Under the pieces are notes generated by a model. It searched no databases, was not told where the DNA came from, and saw only the letters and a program-made list of their open reading frames with translations. A DNA stretch of 64,000 nt, taken from NCBI GenBank assembly GCA_032358165.1, contig JAALGY010000061.1, positions 620,001-684,000 on the forward strand, written 5' to 3'. A program made the position numbers and the translations under genes. The stretch comes from Diplosphaera chodatii. Lineage: Eukaryota; Chlorophyta; Trebouxiophyceae; Prasiolales; Stichococcaceae. Shown one piece after another: positions 57,144 to 64,000 of the stretch (position 1 is its first letter; each line of letters begins with the position of its first letter).

Positions 57144-58746
57144 GCTGCCACGCCACTCTACAGTGTTGCAAGCATGTGGCTTAACCCGTCAGTTCCTCGG
57201 CAGATCAAGCCTACCATGTCATCACGAGACAGGCGTGAACAGCACAGCATTTTACTTTCTCCAGCGTATACAATCTCTCACCCCAGCCAGTTTCGAAGTC
57301 TGCACTGCCAGGCGACGCATGCTGTGGCCCCTCTGGAAAGGACTCCAGGCTGTACACCACCCAAGGTCTGATAAGGAACAGCGTCAGGACCGGGTGTATG
57401 CTCATGCACAGCAACTGTCGGATGAGCCGCGTGTCATATGTAGTGCATCGCACTGCAGCATATCACAATCAGAGAAACTGCCTAAAAGTATGCAGAGCCC
57501 ATGCAACCTACTCAATTGCAGGTAAGGCATCAGCTGGTTTTGTATGGTCAGTGGGCCAGGCGATCAGCTTACCTTGACGCATGGCACAAGCCATGTCCTC
57601 AACACCAAACGGATCGGGGTGTTGTTCTGACGCGGTGCCCATGGCTCAGCAATGCAAGGCCTGCAGGACAACCGGCAAAGTGCCGGCGCGCTTCCCGACG
57701 CAAGCATTAACTTGGTCCGGTATGAGGGTATGATCTCAGCCGGACGGGCCTGTGAGGCGCCGACCCAGCACCCCTAGCGCGCTGCTTAAGTCAGCTCGAG
57801 TGTGACTGGACGACCTTCACTGACAAGTTCGGCGCGATTCGGCAAGTCAGAACACACCAGCCAAGCCCAGCCACAGTCAAGTACGTTTGCGCGGATGTGA
57901 ACCAGACAGGAGGAACCCACCTTTGGGGCGTGGCATCACGGCGTCTGCCAGCAGCCGAGTTATACGGCTGTGCAGAGGTGATGCTGGCTGCAGCCAGGGC
58001 ACCTCGGGCTGCCGTAGGGTCCGCCGCAGAAGCTGCATAGCTGCTGCCACAGCTCGCAGAGACAGAGCTGGTTGCGTGATCGCAGCGCGTGGCCAGATGC
58101 GCTGGGGGATGTATGCCGATTGACATTTTGGCTCTGGTGGCGTGGCTACCCTGAAGGCGGCCCGGGATATGGTCCAGTGGCGCGCCTAGAGGTCGTCGAC
58201 CGGCCGGGTGCTCATACAAGGAGCTCAAGCCAAGCCCCACGTCCTGGGTGAACAATTCGGGTCTGCAGCTTGAACCGCCTCCCGCTTGATCAGTCCTTGA
58301 CAGTCAGCACTAGAATGTGGGCGCCAGGACCATCTACGCTGGCGCGTGATGTATCTGAGCGTCTGGAGAGCAGTGAAGCCTGAAGGGGCAGGTTATCCTT
58401 GCCGCTGTTACCAGTTTGCAGGGCTTAGGCAATGCCAGCAACGCTAGCTTTACGGCAGCACGTGGCTGGCTGACGGGGCACATCCATGCAATGCCGGCAC
58501 ATGTTGAACTGCTGTACTTCTTTGTGCGATCCGTCAGTATAGCAGAAGTAGTATTTCTGTGTTGATCTGAGCGGCCGTCGCAAAAGCGCAGGCGGTGTCA
58601 GAAGTTTGCATTGCAAATCAGTGTTGCCCAAAGCTTTCTAGAGCAGCTCACTAGACTCACAGCAAGCTTGATCGCAGCACACCAGCTGACTGCTCATGTT
58701 GTATTGATTGGATTGTGACCCTACATCTGCTTTTCAGTGGCCAACA
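57144..58746. other. Long divergent intergenic region, 1.6 kb
   Basis: The longest gap in the window, between the starts of the bZIP gene (-) and the OsmC-like gene (+). Several medium frames exist, for example 57791-58255 on the minus strand, but none has a motif, plausible composition or splice context. It probably holds promoters and 5' UTRs. Confidence 0.4.
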
Positions 58747-59824
58747 ATGCAAACACTAGCACGCACCTCAGCACAGCCACCGGCAATGGCATTGCTGGCC
58801 CGCTTGCTGCAGCGAAGCGTGCCAGCTCCCAGCTCGCTTTGGACACGGTCGCACATGCACACTGTGCCGGACCAGGCCGACTGGGCCATCTGCAGCATCA
58901 CAGCCAGCTCGGAGCGCGCATCGACGGTTTGCGTGCAAGGCAGCCACTCCATCACAATCGACCACCCCACGTACCTGGGCGGCCATGACTCTGCCCCTGG
59001 CCCTGTCGCCCACTTCCTCGGCTCGCTGGTCGGCGCGCAGCAGGCGTCGCTGCATGCTGGTAACGCTCTGCACCGCAGGCGTGTTAGAAGGCTGTGCAGG
59101 TACCATGTGCCGACTGCTTGTGGCGAACAAATGGTGCAGAAGAAGTGACACAGCCTCAGCCTTAATGTGCATGCAGTGGCAGCAGAGCAGGGCATCCAGC
59201 TTGGCAAGGTCACCTGGCAGGCGCAGGCCAGGATCGATGCCCGCGGTGTGCGGGGTGACAGTGGTGTGCCGGCGGAATTTGACAGGTGCATGACGTTCCT
59301 TGTACACAGCATGCGCCTTCTACGGTTCGTGCGTATCTGTGTGGCATTTGATCACTTTTGACTCTCATAAACTGGTTCTTGATGTCAACAGCGTGCGCCT
59401 CGTGGCTGATATTGAGACAGACATCAAAGGGGAACGGCTGGCAGCCGTTCGGGACGCAGCGACACATGTGAGGCAGCCACTGCCTTCCAGCACGTTGCTA
59501 TGTGGGTCAGCACACAACCGTATGCAGGGCCGAGGATGCATGTGTGCGATGGGTTGACGCACTCACTGCTGGGGGCCTGCAGAGGTGCATCGTGGCCAAC
59601 ACGCTGAGGAAGGCCGGCGTCGACCTGGATGTGGAGTTCAACAAACGCACCTGCTTCCAGGAGTGGACGTTCAAAAGCAGTGAGTCTAGCCCCTGGTGCT
59701 GCTGGTGTGTATATGCCTCAGCGCTTGCACAGTGGCTACTACAGGTACAGATGCCCCCGTGGTGTACATGTCTCACCCAACGCCTCGCCTGTGGCATACA
59801 GGCATGGGCACCCACATTCCCTGA
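58747..59824 (+). CDS. OsmC-like protein, probably mitochondrial
   Basis: Five exons (58747-59059, 59177-59285, 59392-59467, 59583-59679, 59745-59824) give 224 residues. The N-terminus contains MALLARLLQRSVPAPSS, which looks like a mitochondrial presequence. The OsmC/Ohr fold is visible in HSITIDHPTYLGGHDSAPGP, then AHFLGSLVGAQQASLHA, the hydrophilic beta segment around GKVTWQAQARID, VRLVADIETDI, and the second helix RRCIVANTLRKAGVDLDVEF. Family members reduce organic hydroperoxides with two cysteines. Here the first Cys position (usually in LGSC) reads VGAQQ, while the second Cys is kept (RCIVANTL). The protein may therefore be a non-peroxidase OsmC homologue. The last small exon is supported by phase only. 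Confidence 0.8.
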
Positions 59825-60638
59825 TATCGGCAAGAAGGCACTTCACGCGGGTCGAGTGTTGAAGAACAGCAATCAATGAGTAGTGTTCAGTGGCGAACTC
59901 CAGAAGCGCCACAGAAAGGAAGGCAGGAATTTCACTACGCATCAGAAGGCCCTCCAGTTACAGCGTCCAGATGCTTTCTGATCTCATGTTGCGTGTGGTA
60001 CGCACTGCCATTGTCGCTTGTAGCATCCTGCGGGTATTGTTTGCCAAAGGATATTGAGGCTGCTTACCAGTGCCGCTCTGCTCAGCAGCAATGCACCGAA
60101 CATCTGACCTGTGGGTCCCACTATCAGGCATAGATATTTTGTGAAATCTGCTGCTACGCTACAATGTCAGCAATCCTGCACTTGTGTGCCTCTGGACTGC
60201 ACCCCTCGTATAAAGTTAAGATGGCAGAGGGCGTGGACGATGGTGAGCAGAGGCAGCGGTCCGAAGTGGAATCTGCATCCGCCACCCGCCGCGGATACCC
60301 TTTGTCGTTTGGACACCACACCGTCTTGCCTGCAGGCAAAACCACTCAGTGCTTGTTAACACACGGAAACAGACGACTTGATCAATGATCTGCCGACTGA
60401 TCTACCGCACTCCCAGCAGGGAATGCAACCCTTGCAGATACCTCAACACTGCAGGCCACTGCCCATGGGTAGCAGGTGCGCACCTCCCTTGCCGCTCCAC
60501 TGTACATTGCACTCCGCTGTCTTCTTGCCGGCCTCTGCTGCCTTGGCTGCTGCCTCGCCTGCCACCTGGGCAGCATCCAAACACGGTTATCTGATCTGTC
60601 TCACGCATGGCTCTCCCCGGACATCCCAGTGATCACCA
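59825..60638. other. Convergent intergenic region, about 810 bp
   Basis: Between the 3' ends of the OsmC-like gene (+) and the CYB5D2-like gene (-). The short frames present show no recognisable motifs. Confidence 0.4.
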
Positions 60639-61833
60639 TCAGCCCATAAGCGACGGAGTCCAAGGCTGGCGCACTTCCTCTATGCGCAGCAACTCCTCAG
60701 TGGGATTGCCCTGTGGTGTGAAGAAGCGCCCCACCAGCTTGCCCATGGGCTTGTAAGTCTGCACAACAATGGCACCAGTGTTTCCTGCAGTGCCATATGT
60801 CGTGTTGGTGTAGCCCAGTCTGGTGCCTGAGAGTTGTCTGCAGGATCCGCCTGCTGATCTTCGCATTTCTGTTGAAGTGCCAAGACTTGGGATGCCATCG
60901 TCAGCATTGCCCCTGAATGATGGATGCATCAGCCTGGTTACTGACTGATACCTTGTGGTCACGGAAGAAGTTGCGCCACCTGAAGATGCTTGCCAGCTCA
61001 TCTGGTTTGTAGCCTGCCAAATCATCTGTCTGATCTGCTGTGAAGTTCCCTGCATGTTATACACGATCCTGGTCGCAGATCGCTCCCAAGACATAGTAGC
61101 GCTACTCATGTCAATGCCAAGCTCTGGTGGCAGTATACATAGCCGATGGCAGCGTGTACATTTTGCAGTTGCACCTGTGATGAAGGCCTTGGAGGCATCT
61201 CTGCCTGCAGCGCCGCGATAGTTTCCGCTGGGACCTGCCAATGCATTCACAAACCATACTTGCCACGTGTGACATGGCCGTGTGCATAGGAGTGCATGCA
61301 TGGCCAAAGGGTTGAAACAAGCAGTCTGCTGATGGCAGCTTCCCACCATAGTGCTTGGCGCCGTCTGTCACATCAAACACTGAGCCAAGGATCGCGAGGT
61401 ATATGCGTTTGCTGTGCATCGGTGGCCCCGCGCCATTGAAGCGTGCAAGCTGTTTCTCTGTGAACACCCGCTGCAGCAAGTGACAGTATGTCTATGCTTC
61501 CACTTACAGATCCCCGATTGCCTCTGCCATCCAACAAATGGCAAACCTTTCGCAGACCTGCACGTGTGGGCTTCGGGCTATACAGCATCTGATGCACAGC
61601 TGCAAAGAGCGCACCCTTGCCGGATCATTCGGCATCAACCAGAAGATGTTCATCGCCGCAATGATGCCCGCGACCATGACGGTGATCACCACACCTTCCC
61701 TGAAGGCTCGCTGCAGCAGGCTGCGCTGGGGCACCTGCGGTGCGCTGTCAGGCTTTGCTGGCCCGCCTGCTGATTGGCCAGGCTGTCCTACGGGCGCCGC
61801 TGCAGGAGCGGGCTCAATCTCGCTCGAGGCCAT
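60639..61833 (-). CDS. CYB5D2: Neuferricin / CYB5D2-like MAPR-family haem-binding protein
   Basis: Five minus-strand exons (61615-61833, 61347-61470, 61175-61234, 60952-61025, 60639-60758) give 198 residues, close to the family length. An N-terminal membrane helix (GVVITVMVAGIIAAMNIFWL) is followed by the cytochrome b5-like MAPR core: RVFTEKQLARFNGAGPP, IYLAILGSVFDVTDGAKHYG, SGNYRGAAGRDASKAFIT. Then come DDLAGYKPDELASIF, WRNFFRDHK and the C-terminal GKLVGRFFTPQGNPTEEL. This order is that of neuferricin (CYB5D2), an endomembrane haem-binding protein. An upstream in-frame ATG at 61914 would add 27 residues; the later one was preferred because the helix then sits nearer the N-terminus. Confidence 0.88.
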
Positions 61834-62378
61834 GCCAAGCGAGTTTACAGAAGCAGCTTGGTGCTGTGATGACTTGACACGATAGACGGTGGTCAACTGT
61901 ACGCTGACAGCCAAGGTGGACAGGCTGCGCAGGGAAGGTCTATTGTGATCGCAGGAGACTCAATATAGTGTGCAGCTCGCCAGTGACGACCCGAAGCACA
62001 GACTGTTTACCTGTATGTAGGACGGCACACGCAAGATGCGGGAACAAAGGTGCTGTGCATGTCCACATGCATGCGATTGACAGCAACGGGGGTTCCTTGT
62101 CATAAACCCCCCTTGCATGCTGCGCGTGATATGCCATCGCAGGTTGGGACTGTTCTCCTTGGTTCCGTGCGTCACATTCTACTGTCTTCCCTTTGATCTA
62201 TCACTGCCTGCAAAGGACATTCGGCGTCACGGCAGCGACGCAGAGAACCTCGCCTGCTTCAACACTGCTGCAGAGTGTTCAGTCTCGGATGCATCCTTGG
62301 GGCTCTTGAAGTCATGGCCCTCGGCATGCTAATCAGCTAGGACAGTGGTCTGGCACTGGTAGCCTGCCACCCAACATC
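61834..62378. other. Divergent intergenic region, about 545 bp
   Basis: Presumed shared promoter of the CYB5D2-like gene (-) and the ERCC6L2-like gene (+). Nothing else was recognised. Confidence 0.4.
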
Positions 62379-64000
62379 ATGTCGGATTTTGACGCATTGT
62401 TCAAGCCGGTGAGGCTGCTTGCCAGTTGCCTGCGCCTCTGCCCACGCCCAAGTAGAGTCCCACTTGCTGACGTCTCATCTTTCACATCCAGAAGCCTAAG
62501 CTCAAGGAGCGCATGCAGACGCTGATGCAGCCCCGCAGCGCTTCAGCAGTGTTGGACTCGGCAGCGACAGCGTCAGCTGGCAGTGCCGTTCAACCTAGTA
62601 TGGCTTTGGGACATTCAGCAGCCACCAGCATACCGCCGCCTGCAGCTGCACAAGGCTGGACTGCGAAGAGCAGGCCGGCTGCCAGGACCGCCTCTACAAA
62701 TGCCATCGTGTCAGGCGGTGCAGCAGCGGTAGACACACAGGCATCTTCGCAGAGGCTTGACGCCTACACCTCCGAGTTTGCCTGGATGCGAACGCTGCCG
62801 GCACCGGCACCTGCAGAAGCGCCGCCACCCGCAACAGTAGCGCCGGAACAGTCCACAGCGCAGGGTGTCCGTGCGCAGGCAGCCATGGTCAGCCATGATG
62901 ATGGTGAGCTGATGATCGGCAAATGTCGCCCTGGCGTGGAGCATGTATGCAGAAATACCAGGATCACAAGCTGTCCAGACGCCTGCATCATCAAGTATCA
63001 TGAACCTTTACAGCTGTGGTCCAGTGATGCCCTACTCAACTGATATACAGGCGATGAGCTTTGGGACATGGAAGTCGAGCCTGGGCCACGGCGCTCAGGC
63101 AGAAGGCAACGCAGCAACACAGCCGTCTCTGGCGCTGGCCGTGCGCAGTCCGAGGTCGTCCCACCAGATTTGGCAGATGTGGCAGCTGTGTCAGCGGCAG
63201 CAGCCACCAGCACTAGCGGCGCAGGCAACCCTGCACGGGACGGTCCCTCAAATGCGGGCGGCAGCGGCAGCAGGGGACCCCAGTCCCGAAAACGCAGTGC
63301 GCCAGAGGGCCGGACTGCAGGTGAGCGACTGGCGCAGCAGCTGCGTGGCCGCGGCCGACCAGCTGCACGCAACGGCAACAGCAATTTTCCCAGCCCACCA
63401 GCAGCACGCACATTGGCAGCTGCTGAGGAGGTGACAATGCAAACTTGGTGGCTTTTTTGCATGAGCAGAAGTATGTGCTTTGTGTGCCATAAACATAGGA
63501 GTGTGCTTTCGAGCCTGACTGCTGATTGTCAGCATGCTACTGTTAGGGTACTCATTCTGTCCTGTGCGCTGAATCCAACTGGCGCCATTGTCCCTCAGGC
63601 GCAGCCAATCCTGGCAAATGCGCTACCAGCTGGGCCCCATGAGCCGCTGCGCCTGCGTGGCGACTCCTCTGGCAACCTTCTGCAGCCTGAGGATGAAGCA
63701 GCCACCACAGATGAGGAGGTGCTGACTTGCTGCTCGTGCGTCTCCCTCGTCTTCACCTTGATCAGCCAGCAGGCTGTGGTTGCGGCTGCAGTGCACTAAG
63801 TCGCCTTCAAGCCCCTCCTGTCATGCTGGCTCTGATCAGCCCAGTTTCACAGTTGCAGGGCGACGATGGCAATGACGCTCCCATCTGTGGCGCGGTGCCC
63901 GCGAGCATTGCGCAGTATCTGCGACCATATCAGCGCGAGGGCGTCCAGTTCCTGTGGAGGTGCAGCGCACGCTGCATGCACTGCATGAGACAGCACCTGC
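62379..64000 (+). CDS. ERCC6L2: ERCC6L2-type SNF2 ATPase, 5' part only (cut by window end)
   Basis: Exons 62379-62408, 62492-62903, 63051-63430, 63599-63718 and 63859-63959 join in phase, and the window ends inside the next intron. The start is MSDFDALFKP followed by KPKLKERMQTL. A long Ala/Ser/Pro/Arg-rich region includes a basic nuclear-signal-like stretch (RRSGRRQRS). The last visible exon reads AVPASIAQYLRPYQREGVQF and then LW. This is the Q-motif entry to the SNF2 ATPase domain, typical of ERCC6L2/RAD26-like repair ATPases. Walker A and later motifs lie beyond the window, so the call rests on this exon. The exon at 63051 could instead end at 63320 (GTGAGC), but that breaks phase with the next exon. 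Confidence 0.72.

Noticed and set aside
57791..58255. Minus-strand frame of 154 codons between the bZIP and OsmC-like genes
   Set aside because: No motif, no plausible splice partners and mixed composition; treated as intergenic.
1..64000. tRNA or rRNA genes
   Set aside because: I looked for T-loop and cloverleaf patterns in the intergenic gaps by eye and found none I could support; a tRNAscan run would decide.

Overview
This is nuclear DNA from a GC-rich green alga. A trebouxiophyte-like chlorophyte is my best guess, but the lineage is inferred, not tested. The reasons are genes split into many short exons by introns of roughly 80-350 bases with GT-AG (sometimes GC-AG) borders, the standard code, and proteins with mostly plant-type orthologues. 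All gene models below were built by hand from splice sites, reading-phase continuity and protein-family similarity. Each model closes to a whole number of codons. I saw no rRNA, tRNA, CRISPR array, transposon or viral gene.

Layout, left to right. 0-1.4 kb (-): a GNAT acetyltransferase with a hydrophobic C-terminal tail. 1.8-11.0 kb (+): a large F-box/SNF2/RING-like ATPase resembling Arabidopsis At3g54460. 11.4-14.2 kb (+): LST8, the WD40 subunit of TOR complexes. 14.6-19.2 kb (-): a secreted glycosidase-like protein. 20.1-22.0 kb (-): an hnRNP F/H-type RNA-binding protein. 22.9-31.5 kb (+): a receptor-like kinase whose ectodomain resembles carbohydrate-binding modules. 32.0-34.3 kb (-): a DUF1338/FLO7-type 2-oxoadipate dioxygenase. 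35.1-43.3 kb (+): a USP10/UBP24-type deubiquitinase with a glutamine-rich N-terminal half and an FGDF motif. 44.2-48.9 kb (+): a paralogue of the secreted protein at 14.6-19.2 kb, in opposite orientation and with an added Pro-Thr linker. 49.5-53.6 kb (-): a mitochondrial MRS2-type Mg2+ channel with a C-terminal EF-hand. 54.1-55.0 kb (+): a small two-helix membrane protein. 55.6-57.1 kb (-): a bZIP factor with an atypical basic region. 58.7-59.8 kb (+): an OsmC-like protein. 60.6-61.8 kb (-): a neuferricin/CYB5D2-like protein. 62.4 kb to the end (+): the 5' part of an ERCC6L2-type SNF2 ATPase, cut by the window edge.

This is a normal eukaryotic gene neighbourhood and not an operon. Gene pairs are often divergent with short shared promoters (GNAT/SNF2, hnRNP/kinase, DUF1338/USP10, MRS2/membrane protein, bZIP/OsmC, CYB5D2/ERCC6L2). 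The functional themes are chromatin and DNA repair (two SNF2 proteins), TOR signalling, wall or carbohydrate recognition (the kinase and the two secreted proteins around it) and mitochondrial functions.

The most novel points are the EF-hand fused to an MRS2 channel, the CBM-like receptor kinase lying between two inverted glycosidase-like paralogues, the internal FGDF motif of the USP10 homologue, and recurrent GC-AG introns, several with the same GCATGC donor.
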